From positions 20,322,527-20,386,526 of the forward strand of contig OX465588.1 of NCBI GenBank assembly GCA_950022655.1: a DNA stretch of 64,000 nucleotides, in the 5' to 3' direction. Of the stretch, positions 1 through 12,710 are shown piece after piece. Within the stretch, counting starts at the first letter, position 1, and the number at the start of each line of letters is the position of its first letter. The notes below the pieces were generated by a model that ran no database searches, was not told where the DNA came from, and worked only from the letters and a program-made list of their open reading frames with translations. The translations under genes were made by a program, and so were the position numbers. This DNA is from Alentia gelatinosa (Eukaryota > Annelida > Polychaeta > Phyllodocida > Polynoidae).

Positions 1-640
1 TCGTTCATCAGTAGATGTTGGGTTTTATTTTTTTCAAGTTTAGTCCGCTGATAGGGCACATTAGGATTTCTGTGTTCGGGTGGGAAAACTCAAGCGTTTG
101 CACTTCCACCTCAGTGTAAACGATCAAGTACCCACACAAGTGCCAGCCTATTTCTCATTCGAAGGTTATCCGAGTACCTATTTTTGTAGTTACATCATTG
201 TTGTGATAGTGTGAGAAAATGTATTATGTTGACTGTCCTGTTGTTCTGGTATTCAATGGAAGAACGCTATGTATGGTGGCGAATTGTATATCATTATATA
301 TGTTGATCAATAAAAAAAAAAAAAAAAAAATCTGCAATCAGATAAGCAGCTGGGTAGGGAATGAGGTGGAGGTGCGCCTTTACGATAGTTTAACCTGTGT
401 TGTGTCCGCACCTTGTCTGATCACAATAGATGAGCTAAATCTCTTCTTCGAGAGTCTTTTTTTTCTCCTATTTCTAGGCTATTGTCTCTATCATCACCCA
501 TTGATAAAGCCCAGTTCTTTAACATGTGAAACATTTATTGTTACTATTGTATTGTCATTTCCGGGTGCCTGAAAAACTCGACTTTTGTTGAGAGGTACTG
601 TGAATAAAAAAAAAAAAAAAAAAAATCTTTGCTGTTTAAA
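1..640 (+). repeat. Two A-tracts, possible 3' tails of retroposed copies
   Basis: No gene is recognisable here. Two runs of about 19-20 A residues lie at 312-330 and 606-625. The first follows an AATAAA-like hexamer at 309-314 and the second follows GTGAATAAA. This is what the 3' ends of retroposed transcripts or non-LTR elements look like. No coding similarity is visible upstream of either tract. They could equally be simple A-runs. Confidence 0.35.
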
Positions 641-747
641 ATTCGTCCTTCACTTCCGCCAATAGCGCACCCATGTATTTACCTGTAATAGTACGGGCGA
701 TTTGCAACCATTATGGAAGAGGAGAAAGCGATTAGGAGTAAGATTTT

Positions 748-960
748 ATGCACAAGCAAAGATTTAGATTAGATTGGCTTGATCAGGCTGGTAGAGGAAC
801 CAGAAGGTCAGAGAAAACTATCATAATAATCGACCATACACGTAGTGCAGTAGCCATAAATAGTCTTTATTATAGGGGTGCTAAACTATGGAATTCGACT
901 ACCCGACAAAATTGTAAAACAAATGTGCACTTCAAAGATTATTTAGGTGGCCTGGGCTAG
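748..960 (+). pseudogene. Non-LTR retrotransposon, C-terminal tail of the reverse transcriptase ORF
   Basis: The short frame contains the motif LYYRGAKLWNS followed by a spaced FKDYLG. This is the typical end of many LINE reverse transcriptase proteins, where a 'rG..LWN.lP' block precedes a final FK..LK segment. Nothing of the catalytic RT domain remains upstream, so this is a dead 3' fragment of the kind left by incomplete reverse transcription. A T-rich tract follows at about 999-1010. The clade cannot be set from so little sequence. Confidence 0.5.
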
Positions 961-3900
961 GTGTGTGCGAGTGCATGGAATGCTGTAATCTTGAAGGTTT
1001 TTTTTTTTTAACCTGACCTTATCTCGGCTCATTATATTCATTACTTTTTGTATTTACTCCTATATGCATACTCCTATATATCACATTATATTATTTTCTG
1101 GATGAAGATACGCTGGATTGCCCAATATAGACTTGAAGTAGTGTACATAACTAACTGAGATGCACCTGTTAAATACACCTAGGTGAGAGGTATTAGATTT
1201 AAATTAGAAAAGAAAATCCCACAAAAGCTTAATTCGTGCCATCTTCCGGAGGTAACAAGGCAATAAAACAATCCAATCTAATGCTGAGGAATAGTTGACG
1301 GTCCAAGATCTGATACATCGGAATTTCTCGTAGACTGTACCATACCAGGGTATGAATCTATGAAAGTCTAGTTAGCTCTACTCGCTGTTGTGTGTGGTAA
1401 TGCAGTAGCCTGCTTGCACCTACCTTAAAGGGCAAACTCCCTGCTACCATCTAGGGTTCCTTTACCATCTTTAATGTTACATGTGATTGGAGATTGAACG
1501 ACGCCGTATGCCTACCAGGCTCCACTCACATCTTATACTACCTGGCAGCCACACAGTTTCCATAGCAACGGCGAAAGCCAATATGGCGCCGTTTTGGAAA
1601 GAGAGTGGTGGAAGGTTGAGTGTGTTAAGGCATACCCCGTATACTCTATTCTATTATACAGTTCCTTATGGATCTACGTACGATTATGGCATATGATAAT
1701 AAGACAGGCCATCGGCAAGTTCTCTACAACAGCTTCTCTTTGTTGATATGAGATGAGATTGATAGCCATAAATACCCGGTAGAATTGTTCTTCCTCACGT
1801 GCATTCACTTCAGACGATATATCTGATGTAGTGGTAGTTAAAATACATATTTGATTTTCACCTAATACCATGTAAAACTGTAAAGCGTGATTGATTCTCC
1901 ACAAACTTTAAATTCGAGTCATCAAAAGAACTACAATAAGACAGCTTATTCCTGAATAACAAAACAATATAAGGTTTGAGGTTCGATATCACACCATAAC
2001 CTTGAACGGATCCCATAGGTTCGTAGTGTTTAGGCCATATCAATAGTCAATGTAATTTCGCATGCCTGCCATTTGAAGGCAAGAGCACTGAAATATGTGC
2101 TATCCCACTGCCTTCAGGTTGCCATATCTAATTTCAATATGAACTGATAGACATGAAACATTATCAAGGGTTGTCGCAATCAGAGAAAAATCGTCAGTGT
2201 TGTCAGGATCTACCAAATCCCGGAATTTTAATACAGGTAAGCCATTAAATTTCACTACAGTTTAACATCTTCTGTCGAATCCATGTTGTCAGAATGTATT
2301 AGAGAGGAAACTGCGTTATTCTGTGTGTTTGTCGATAGTGAATGGTTATATCACTATCTTTTGTTTATTGTCAATGTTTTAGAGCAAGTTTACCAATTTT
2401 CTAATTAACTAACCTGGAATTTAGATGATTACTGAAGATGATGATATCCCCAAAAGATTTTTGAAAATTGCGAATCTAGGTCCTTGAACATCTGTAAAAA
2501 GGGGCAATGACCCTATTTTGGATGCGCTGATGGTTAATATCCTGTGACATCATGAAATATTTCCCGTGTTTCCTCAAAGAAAGTCACCCCAAAAACACCC
2601 CACAAGGTGTGAAGGACACTTTCATAAAATTTGAAAAGAAAAGAATTTTTTAACCAATTCATAAGAGTAACTAGAATCTCAAGGTCTAATTGCCCAGTCG
2701 TCATGGCTCCCACCTTGTCGCTTATCTGCTTCGATCTAGACTGATGAGAATACGACCCATGGAACTATCTAAGGAACAATAGGCCTACATGAATTATCTT
2801 GGGCCTGTATGACAACTAATTAACCAGAAGACAACCCTAGTAGATTTATAAAGGTTAGCGCTGTACAATATATTGCCTATGCCACGGACTAAGACAAGGA
2901 TCCTTGAACATGAGGTTATTTGTAGTATTTTAGAGTGCTGAGGTAGAACGTAGTAAGTGAGCCTATAGCGATCACCGTTCAAGCTCCTTTGGCATATAAC
3001 TACGGCCCGACTATGGGGGTGGAGGGCCACAGTTATTGGATAAAAGGCCGAGAACATAACGACTACGGATTTATTCACTATGTTTTCTTAATATCATATG
3101 ACTAAACGCCATTTTACTTACTTACTAAGTCCGATTCAGAGTCTGTTGACCCGATGTTGGTGTTTTTTTACTACGGAACAGTACGCCCGAGCATTATCTC
3201 TATTGCACCCCTTAGCTACGGGTAGTATTTCATATACGTTCTGCTATATGTATATAATGATAAAGGGAGGGCGTGACTTCATTTTGGGGAGAATCCTCCT
3301 ATGAACCATATAGTAACTGGGTGTAATAATACTTAAGGTGTTGGGTGTGTTTAAAGTCCAAATAATGTTATAATTTCGGACAACCAGTGCCTATGGACTG
3401 TTTAACGTTGTGCTAATGTATTCATAAATGGTGGACACTACGTCGATGGGTTGGACAGTTTATAGTATGGAGCATTACATCTTTTCATTCATCTTTAGTA
3501 GAGCCATTGATGTACCTTTATCGGCGACAAAGGAACGGTACTTTGTCTCAGGCGAGGTATCCTAACGGAGCCAGCCCTAGTCGGTAGATATGGGGCAGAT
3601 AGGCAAGGGTCAGTCAACAATTAGTGAAACCACCCACTTGAGATGCTCTTTTGTCGCTGACGAGTTGTCGGTCGATGTTCCTAAATCGCTCGCCAAAAGT
3701 TATTCAACATGCTGATAAATCCAGTCGGGGACAAAGGAACATTGGAAATAGCCCCTGTTGCGCTGGTCGACACTAATCTCTCAGTGAGGCTTGTATAGGG
3801 GTGCCACACCCAGTTTGTGTGATTTTTGGGCTCCCCCAGCAATTAGCGATACATAATTATCATTATCATTATTACTATTATATAGAAGGTATACCTTTTG

Positions 3901-4185
3901 TAGGAGAACCAGTGGGAGAGCAGTTTTATTGAATATTTCCTGGGGCAATTGCCGAGGCAATTGGTCATGAATTATGATGTTCTAGGTTGGGGGTCGTTAC
4001 AGGTTTAATAAGGCTGTATCTTTTTCCCTAAATGTTTCAGTTAAAAACTCTTCATATCTGTAATTATCAGGTCGTGATTAGTGTTTCTTCAAAATATGGT
4101 AAATATTGGTAAAATACTATTGGAGTTATAGACGCTATTGGAGTTATGTAAAGGCTCCCACTAAGGGCCGGGGTACATGATCATA
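961..4185. other. Unassigned intergenic DNA
   Basis: I see no gene, RNA gene or clear repeat. Open frames are short, lack recognisable motifs and overlap on both strands. A short ATT/ATC-rich simple repeat lies near 3857-3885. Confidence 0.5.
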
Positions 4186-4187
4186 TA

Positions 4188-4349
4188 CAGTAGAACCCCG
4201 CCTAACGGTCACCCTGCGCAAGCGGGCACCCCGCGTTAACGGACACCTCTGCTCGGAACGGTTCCCTCTATTAGTTGTTTATTTTAACCTCGCGTAAGCG
4301 GACACTTTGGCCCGGAAAGGAGGATGTCCGCTTACGCAGGGTTCTACTG
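4188..4349. mobile_element. pogo/Tigger-like MITE with TA target duplication
   Basis: The left end reads CAGTAGAACCCCGCCTAACG. The right end, reverse-complemented, reads CAGTAGAACCCTGCGTAAGC. Both ends are flanked by TA (4186-4187 and 4350-4351). These termini match the CAGTAGAACCCC-type ends of pogo/Tigger elements of the Tc1/mariner superfamily. The interior of about 160 bp repeats variants of GCGTAAGCGGACAC and encodes nothing, so the element is non-autonomous. Confidence 0.8.
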
Positions 4350-4351
4350 TA

Positions 4352-7300
4352 TCTATCGGTAAGTGTTGACTGTTTTGCTTAGGACCAACACCCACCACCC
4401 CTTCTCTAGGATGGCCGCCGGTCGAGAGACAGGTTATGTAATTTGCCTGTGATAAGTTCACCGACTCCTGTACGATTTGTGAACTAATCGTTCAACCCTG
4501 AATCGGTAGATGTACATAGGGCTTTAGTTATTGTCTCTCTGACATAAAAGTCTTGTCCAAAGTATTGGACGGTTTATAGGGTTTTCCTTGAAAGTTTATT
4601 TATAAATGGAATCAGAAAAACTGAGACGTTATTGCAAGTTCAGAACACACTCTGCTTTTTCCATGAGGAAATACATCTTTACTTGAGAAAATATGTCATT
4701 TGCTTTAATTGAAAATCTATTCTGCATTGGCATTATCATCAACAACCAGACATATATTTATTTATATATATTGCTGAATACCATGTAAGGGGTCCAACTT
4801 TAAAAGAAAAACTATTTCCTTTAATCTGAATGAATGTTAAATTATATGAATGTAGGGTATCATCTGACTAGTTCATAACAGGCATCTGGATCTATAGAAT
4901 TACAGTTTAAAGGATGAGTACCTGTCATGTTATGGTTAATTGTCATGACTGTGGGAGAGTTCTAAGGATTTGCTGATTTTTGGTTCATTGAGTATTCATG
5001 TTAAACTTTTGTAGACTTCATCCAGAGATTTAGGCAGTATCCCAGGCTTTTTATCCACACGAAATATTTTAATGAACATTTTGATATGGGAGGAGGCAAT
5101 TGTTGCAGAAACATGTATTTAATTTTTCCAATATCTTTTCATTCTATGTATCTAGTTTTGGGCAGCTTATTGCTACCATACTATACTTGTAAGCATATTT
5201 CAGCATATCTACATCCTATCAAATTGGTTGATTGGTTGATATATGTGAACAATTCAACATTAGCAGGCTGAAATTATTCTCTATTTTGACAATTTTGTGT
5301 TTCCAACATCAATACAAAGTTGGTACTCTAGTATAGTAAGTTTCAGCTGTGAGTGTTAGAAACTAAACTATAACAATTTACATAATCTAATAAGCCTTTA
5401 CATGCTGTAATGTACATGAAATTACATTATTATTTGCGAACCACCTTAAATATAAGGTCCCCTTCCCTATCCTTACGTTTGGTTAGGCTGACAACCGTTT
5501 CGTAGACTGACACCAAAGTGATGTTTGTAAATACATTATCTTGCCCAGGAAGATTAGTTTCCATACCACATGATAGGATAGATTATTTTTCTTCAATATT
5601 TACAAATAAGTATTCAGCATTCTACTATAGAATATGAAATTAATTCTCATACAGTCGCCAAATACAGTGTGTTCGTAGTATACTGCTATTTATGGATAGT
5701 ATACTCTGCTTTGGTAATTTCAAAGATAGCATCTCTAAAAACATAATATAGGGCGACTTTAATGGATATTCTACCACACAACGGATACTCTAACCACACA
5801 TTTATTGAGCGCGGGAAATCACGCTCATATACGTCATCTAGAGTTTAGAATGCTCACACAGGGTTTCACCTTACTGCAAAGAATCTAACACTTCACTATC
5901 AATGTCACAACTATAAAGGCCTGGTTAAATGTCAGGGGTCCAGTATCAAGCCTTACCAAACCCCTGCCCACTACTGACTTGGTTCCTTTTAATAGAACTT
6001 TCATAGCTGAGTGACCTTGTGAGTGTGTGTACGGTGTGGTGAAGCAAATCAACAGAAATTACATATCAATGAACAGGAATCACATATCAATGGACCATGA
6101 TAATAGTGCCAAATATATCTTAGAAGTAGAAGGAAAACAGATGACAAATATGTTAGTAAGAGGACTACCAAGGGCACTATTAGTACTCCAAATGAAGTAC
6201 CCTCATGCCAAACAAACATAAGTGCATGAAGCACTAAGGGTCTATTAGAAAGCGAACTGAGTGCCATAGCTGACCTAGAGAAATAGGGCAGTTGACCAAG
6301 ACCCTCAATCAAAAATTCAGTCACAACTGCAAGTTGAATGGGATCTGTGGTATGCTAGACCAGGCACAAGTCAGAATCGAAAATGTTAGATGTCTATACC
6401 ATAATACATATTCCTGTTGATGATACTTGAGAACAACTATTAAATCCATTCTCTGGGTTTATTGAAGCATTCTTGATACTTTCAAATATAAATGGCTTAC
6501 TGATCAGTAATTTCCTATGATATTCTCGTACATTTATTTGATGAGATTTTGGTATACCGCGCTCTTCCATTATGAATGGAAATAACATTGGCTCCTAGTT
6601 TTATGTTTCTTGAAACATGCGTAAACCGAAATAAGTCGGATTTAGCGTCAGTGTGACTGAGACTTAAATAAGCAACAAGGTATATGATACCCCAATTGAT
6701 ATCTAAAGCAATACCAACTCATGGACATAATCCTTTACAGAGTCCGTATCACAGGTTTGAATGCTTGAACGCAAGGTAGATGACTGGTTAACAGCTTGGA
6801 AGTCATACCGTAATACTCAAATCGGATACGTGGTTACATGGTTACCATATCAACGTGAGTTGATTGTCTTAGACACATAGGTACATGCTCAGTAGATTTA
6901 CTTGCGACAATCATATGAGCATACTTTATTTAATGTTATATGCATCGTGAAGATTAAACCAGGTAATAATTTTACACCGACTCTGTGTGGGAGCGGTGTG
7001 AATTGTATACGTTGTTGATCTGGCTGTTCTTTCATCGGATAAGAATAGATGTCTGGCTCCATTTATATCCTCGTTCACCCACAACTCTGCGTCACCTTTC
7101 TTTGAAGGGCACAAATAGAAGGCGGGAGACAGAGTCTCCTATATTTACACCACTACAAGGTCTCCTCCAACCCCACCTCTTATCTTGTGGTTATACACGC
7201 ATGGAGGCCACTTCCTAAAACCAGTATAAGGATCTTTGAGAAAAGTAGTTATTTCTGCTGTTGGAGACCTGACCCACAAAAAGGGGTAATTCTCAAAGGA

Positions 7301-8440
7301 TTCCGTAATGTTTTGGGGTCCAATAAATACAAAATTAGTATGATGATACCGAATGATGAATCCCCTAAATGAATATTTTCATGAGCAACAGGAATTAAAA
7401 AGAACTCCTATCCCAACTCCTTTCCCTATGTTATGGTGAGAAATGACATTGAACAGTGCTATTTCCAACTGAAGTCTGAAGTATTAAAAGTATATCCGAA
7501 AAATGGTTATTGGCCATAATGTCCAAAGTATGAGGCATAGTATTATTACATAGTTGTAAAACTCTGTAATTCAAAGACACGGATATTGACGATATCTATC
7601 TTCTGCAGTAAGAGCTGTAATGCAATGTAGTTTAGCCATAACGAATTTTTCAATTCAAAAACGATTTAAAGTCTCTCACGCATTATATCGCGTTCTTTTT
7701 ATATTCCGAGCAATGTTCTTTCAATATTTAAGGACTTTTGCATATCATTCAAACTACATAATCATAAAGAAATGCTATTACTTTGTGTATTCTCTGGTAA
7801 AACACTACTTCTTTTTCCTTAAAGAATTAGTTTCTCTATTATCATGTTCACAAGTAGGTAGATAAAATAATTTCTGTTACATATCCTAAATTGTAATGCA
7901 CGTAATTTTCGTTTCCAGAGTATACTTTATATTCATGTTGTCTGCTGTAAACATAGTGATAGTGCTTTCCTCCTCTTCATTCGCCAGACACATACATTTG
8001 TGCAGATTAAAGTCACTATCTCTAGCTATTTCATTGTCAAGTTGTATCATTTATTACAGGTTCATGGACATCAGTTGGGATAAGAAAAAGATGAAAATAT
8101 ATTTTTATCAGGAATCTGTTACCTCGGAGAAACTAAAATGACGTGAAAACACGTCAGGGGCGACCACGCATGGGCCTGAGGGTCTATTGAGAAGTTCAAA
8201 CCACTGTTTGAATGAATGAATAAGGCTCAATTTTGGTCATACAAGGATAAAGAATCAAATAGAGTGAAAATAGATAAGTCATCTACAAGGAAAATTGAAA
8301 ACTGCCAACTATGCAGGATGAATCTTTAACGAAGCTCACGAAAGACTGCTGACTGTGAATTAAATCTAAGGCAGCCTTTAGAATGTACACCCTATGTGTA
8401 AGGTTCTCTATCAAAGGAGAATTTGAGAACCTATATAACA
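4352..8440. other. Unassigned intergenic DNA
   Basis: About 4 kb of AT-rich sequence without a recognisable gene, RNA gene or long repeat. The short open frames on both strands show no domain, no signal peptide with a matching promoter, and no repeat protein pattern. Confidence 0.5.
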
Positions 8441-8630
8441 CACCTGGCATTTACACTAGACGACTGAAAACGCGGCGACTGTAGATGGTCTATTGAGGAA
8501 TCATGAAGTGGTACTCCTAGAGAAAATAATGTTACCAAAAAACCATCAACCCAAGAAGTGCATCAAACATTTACACTAGACGATTTATCAGGATTCACAT
8601 GAGAAAGGTATTATTTCCCTCTGATTACTT
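8441..8630. repeat. Two isolated copies of a TTTACACTAGACGA terminal motif
   Basis: ATTTACACTAGACGA occurs near 8450-8465 and again near 8569-8584, just before an element whose own terminus carries the same motif at 8641. They look like solo ends or truncated copies of the same MITE family, nested side by side. Confidence 0.5.
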
Positions 8631-9418
8631 AAACCCGGCGTTTACACTAGCCGATTATAGGCGGCGATTCTTGAATTTGTACCAGCAGACGATTTTCAGC
8701 TGTCAATGGTTAGACATCGGTATATAAAAAAGTGCAAACGCTTGAGGAAATTATTGGTTGATGACTATTGCAGCCGATATTGCATAATCGAGTACCACCT
8801 GACGACTATTGGCTTGGTTCCTGGATGTCTCGGCCCCTTTGGCATCCCGGACCCCCTACGGCACCTCGGACCCATCGGCACCTCGGCCCCCCGCTTTCAC
8901 AACTTTCACGCCTTCATGCGCGAAAAGGGAAATGTCTTCCAATGTGATTACTTACCTAAAATACGGACCACAGCTTTGCTGTATTATATTATTTGTCTAT
9001 TATCCACAATTAAGAATCTTGCAGAACAAAACCATATCTTACAAAACATGTGTGATAACCCTATCCCAAACCTAAACCCTAACCCTTTCCCTAACCCTAT
9101 CCCTAACCCTACCCCAAACCTTAACCCTATCCCTGTCCCTAACCCTACCCCTGTCCCTATCCCTAACCCTATCCCAAACCTTAACACTAACCCTATCCCT
9201 AACCCTAACCCTAACCCTATCCCTTACTGTAACCCTTTCCCTAACATTAACCCTATCCTTAACCCGCGAAAGCGGGAGTGCGAAACGCGGCCGCGAGGGG
9301 GGCGAGATTACCGCACAAAAAGGGGTCCGAGATGCCGATGGGGCCGAGATGACCGTGTACCATTGGCTTGACGATCTATAGTCGACACATTTTAGTCGTC
9401 TAGTGTATACGCCTGGTA
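8630..9418. mobile_element. Inverted-repeat element with a telomere-like core
   Basis: The left end near 8632 reads CCCGGCGTTTACACTAGCCG. The right end read inward is CCAGGCGTATACACTAGACG, so the two are terminal inverted repeats. Subterminal blocks are also inverted: CTATTGGCTTGG on the left near 8807 matches reverse-complemented CCATTGGCTTGAC near 9360, and the 'cggcatc.cggacccc' block appears at both sides. The interior has no transposase, so this is a non-autonomous DNA element. Another copy of the motif, GCGTTTACATTAGACGA, starts at about 9424. The exact boundary and target duplication are unresolved. Confidence 0.65.
9058..9262. repeat. Degenerate interstitial telomere-like repeat (CCCTAA/CCCTAT/CCCAAA)
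   Basis: About 200 bp of tandem hexamer-like units, mainly CCCTAA mixed with CCCTAT, CCCAAAC, CCCTTT and CCCTGT. The metazoan telomere unit is TTAGGG, that is CCCTAA on the other strand, so this is a degenerate interstitial telomere-like tract. It produces a long open frame of Asn-Pro repeats, which is not a gene. It lies at the centre of the 8630-9418 element. Confidence 0.8.
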
Positions 9419-9733
9419 AGCCAGCGTTTACATTAGACGATATAATATAGGTGACGATTCCTAAAGGCTAACTCTTCCTAAACTTCAGGTGAATGTATGC
9501 ATTTCCCATCAGAACATCGCAGGTGAAAACAGATTAAGCAGAACATTGTGATCACCAACTTGGACCCATGATTCAAAACGTGAGGTACTTGACGACTGAG
9601 CTTTATAGAATCGTGGCTTTTCTCGATGATTATTAATATTGTTTTCTATATATAGTAAAAAAAAAATCATAAAATGAATAATGTGGATTAATTTCTTATT
9701 TGAAATAAGATGCCAGGGCCATGGGCCATCTTC

Positions 9734-10126
9734 AGGCCCTACACGGCAATAACTGGAGGCATCATTTGGGCCCTACACGGCAATAACTGGAGGCATCATT
9801 TGGGCCCTACACGGCAATAACTGGAGGCATCATTTGGGCCCTACACGGCAATACCTGGAGGCATCATTTAGGCCCTACATGGCAATGTCTGGAGGCATCA
9901 TTTAGGCCCTACACAGCAATACCTGGGGGGCATCATTTAGGCCCTACACGGCAATGTCTGGAGGCATCATTTAGGCCCTACACGGCAATACCTGGGGGCA
10001 TCATTTAGGCCCTACACGGCAATGTCTGGAGGCATCATTTAGGCCCTACACGGCAATGTCTGGAGGCATCATTTAGGCCCTACACGGCAATACCTGGAGG
10101 CATCTTTAGGCCCTACTTGGCAATGC
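9734..10126. repeat. 34-bp minisatellite, about 11.5 copies
   Basis: The unit of 34 bp contains GGCCCTACACGGCAAT followed by a variable core and then GGAGGCATCATTT. The core is AACTGG in the first three copies. It is then a mix of ACCTGG and GTCTGG, partly alternating. The array ends in a degenerate copy near 10126. Similarity between neighbours is high, with substitutions and single-base length changes. Confidence 0.9.
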
Positions 10127-11920
10127 CTTCAGGGATTTCGGGACTGAAGGAGTTTTATATATGTATATTTGAGGACCACGAATATCTCACATTAAAACAG
10201 AGAAAGCTCTGGCACGTACCTTCTATTCCGGTAGGCATCCGGATGCTTCTTGACGACGTACTCCCGAAGCTCATCCGTAACCTGGAGTCCTGTCCGTATC
10301 GGCTTCAACAGCGTGGCCCGGAGAGAGGATCGTCTCCCATCCAGTTATCCACCTTATTGACTGCTGCCCCGCTCAGCCACTGATGTCCGGGATACGCTGA
10401 GGGGGTCTTTAGTCCGCCTACCTGATTGAGGCCTGGCGTGATCAGCGAAACGAGGGAGCTAAAGGCCTTGTTGGCGTGATGTGGAGGCCATGCGGTGTTT
10501 ACTGCTGAAATGACATTGTGATTAGGACATTATGAGGGAAATGGGAATGTTGAGTCAATACGGATATGCCCGATAAACCTCAATCTTTTTAGAGAGTTTC
10601 TTTAAAAGGTGTTAATGAACATGGGGTTACTGTCTTCAATCATTTCTTCCATCCAGATATATCGAATACACATTTAATCAATGGAAATGATTTTACTGCT
10701 ATTACATACTATGAACCTGTGCACATGATTCTTATGGTTTATGATTCTGCTTCCTATTTCGAACAAATTGTGTATGACTCATTAGGCTGTACGCTGTTAT
10801 GCGACCCAGGTGTGTGTTCGCGATACTCATCACGTGACCATTTTGGTAATTTGTTATCAATTATTAGCATGTTAAAGTGTATAATGAAAGGAAATCCCAC
10901 CTTGATTTAATCTGATAATTGTTACTCACTCCCAGATTTATGAATATGTCCGCTAGAATCTGTCAACCAAGGGAGTTCGTAACAATAATCAGATGAAACC
11001 CCCAGTCTGTTTTCCGAAATAATGAGATTCGGATTTGAATCGCAGTCATGGGCTGATGACAAAAGATTGGGAAATAAGCATGGGACATGGGTTTGACCAC
11101 ATTACTGTCACCAGTAGATTAGTAGATCTAGTTTGTGTTTGAGATGTCACAAAGTGGAGGAAATTGGTCATCTGTCAAATACTCTGACGGGAATGTCACA
11201 TGCGCACTTAGCGTGGGTGAATTGTCATCGGAGACAAAGCAGGTACAAAGATTTGGGATGCTGAGGGATGGTGCGAGTGTTACTTTCTAATCTAAGATTA
11301 GGGTTGAACTTTCCTTCGATGAGAAATCTATAGGCCCATCCAGCACAGGTATAAACGATATTCGGAGTGGATTTTTCTATTGTATGTTTCTATCGATCTG
11401 CCGAATCAGATCCAGGGAGCTGGTCGGGTCGGAGGGGGTCACTGATTGGGGTCAGGATTCTACAAACCCTTACCTTTATTAGACTAAAAGGCGTGTCCAA
11501 CTGACCATGACCAGCCACCAAAGACCGAAGTATCTAATTGATCCACTGGTGATTGATGTATCTGTACCCTACAAGGTAGTTGTAGACATGGCATGTTGGT
11601 TGGATGCCAAGTGGCCTACAGAAAATGCCCCATTGACCGAATAAAACCCCAAACCTTTTAATTGTTCCTTTTTGATAATTCCAGGCTCATTCATCAATGA
11701 TAAACATACCATTTGTAAATCATTTCACACAGACCCTACTCTAACTGCAAGTTTGTTCTTATCCCCCATCCTTCTTTGGCTCTATACCATGCTGTTAGAA
11801 CTCCATCCTTGTCTCCCTTTGATCCGTCGAGTAGTCGGGGTGTGTGTGGTGAGGGAGTGGTTACTGTAGGGGGTTATTTAGTTGGCGGCTTCAAGCCAAG
11901 GCTGGTCGAGGGGCCGGGTA
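10127..11920. other. Unassigned intergenic DNA
   Basis: No recognisable gene or repeat. The frames found here, including one running on from the last minisatellite copy, carry no domain I can name. Confidence 0.45.
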
Positions 11921-11929
11921 CTCATAACA

Positions 11930-12640
11930 ATACTCACCTGGACGAGGCTGACTCCTCCTCTGCCCACTGGTCGTCCCGCCGTCACAGAAGACGGCGGTCC
12001 AAGTCGCTCCTCCAGGTGCTGTCTACCTGTGTGAGCCTGGCGTGTCTGCTGCTGCCTTGTTGTTGTTATTGTTGTTGTTGTTGTTGTTGTTGTTGGGGGT
12101 GGGTGGCGTGACAGGCCCTCGTGACGCGGACCGTACCACAGAGCGGCGTCACCGCGGGCACGACGTCGTCGTCGTCGTCGTCGTGGTGGTGGAGGAGAGG
12201 CGCCGTCTGGCGGGCGCCGACCTGGCGAGCAGCTCGGGTGCTGGGCTGGCAGTGATCGCTGCTGCTTCTCCGCCAGTCAACACCAGTCATCTCACTAGTA
12301 ACGCAATTCCCAGTGAGCACGGGCGCGCGTGTATGTAGTCCGATTTAGCTCTCGGTGCTGCCCTAAGAATGGCCTAGTTCTAAATATATCCGCTACCCGC
12401 CGAGCCTTGCAGAGCTATTTATAGACGCGCTGCCGCTCGCTATAGACTACAGTGGAGGCAAGGCACATCGTCACGGTACTCCGCGGGTCTTGTAGGCATC
12501 TGAAGGACAACACTTCAGGTAGTAGTGGCCTCTGAGAGTTGTTACGTTGATCCCTGCAGTCACTCGGGTGTACAACCACAAACAGCGCGTGACACGACGA
12601 GTGCGGGTTGCGCCTTGTTGATCAAACATCAAGTGACAGA
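11930..12640. promoter_or_regulatory. GC-rich, CpG-rich island with TTG and GTC microsatellites
   Basis: This stretch is far richer in G, C and CpG than its surroundings. It carries a (TTG)n tract at about 12057-12095 and a (GTC)n/(GTG)n tract at about 12164-12192. These generate poly-Leu/poly-Cys/poly-Val or poly-Gln/poly-Asp frames that look like artefacts. CTATTTATAG lies at 12415-12424, which is both a perfect MEF2 consensus (YTAWWWWTAR) and a plausible TATA-like box. The island could be the promoter or first exon of a host gene, but I cannot identify a coding exon with confidence. Confidence 0.4.
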
Positions 12641-12710
12641 CTGAGCAGGTCGTATTTTATACCCCGGCTTGGTCGGTAAACATTGAGTATATCACACACC
12701 ACTAATAGAC

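Noticed and set aside
8706..9371. 221-codon frame with Asn-Pro repeats
   Set aside because: It is the telomere-like repeat translated; the frame crosses both halves of an inverted-repeat element.
12042..12338. Frame with a poly-Leu stretch that looks like a signal peptide
   Set aside because: It starts at GTG, and the Leu run is just the TTG microsatellite read in one frame; the opposite strand gives poly-Gln from the same DNA.
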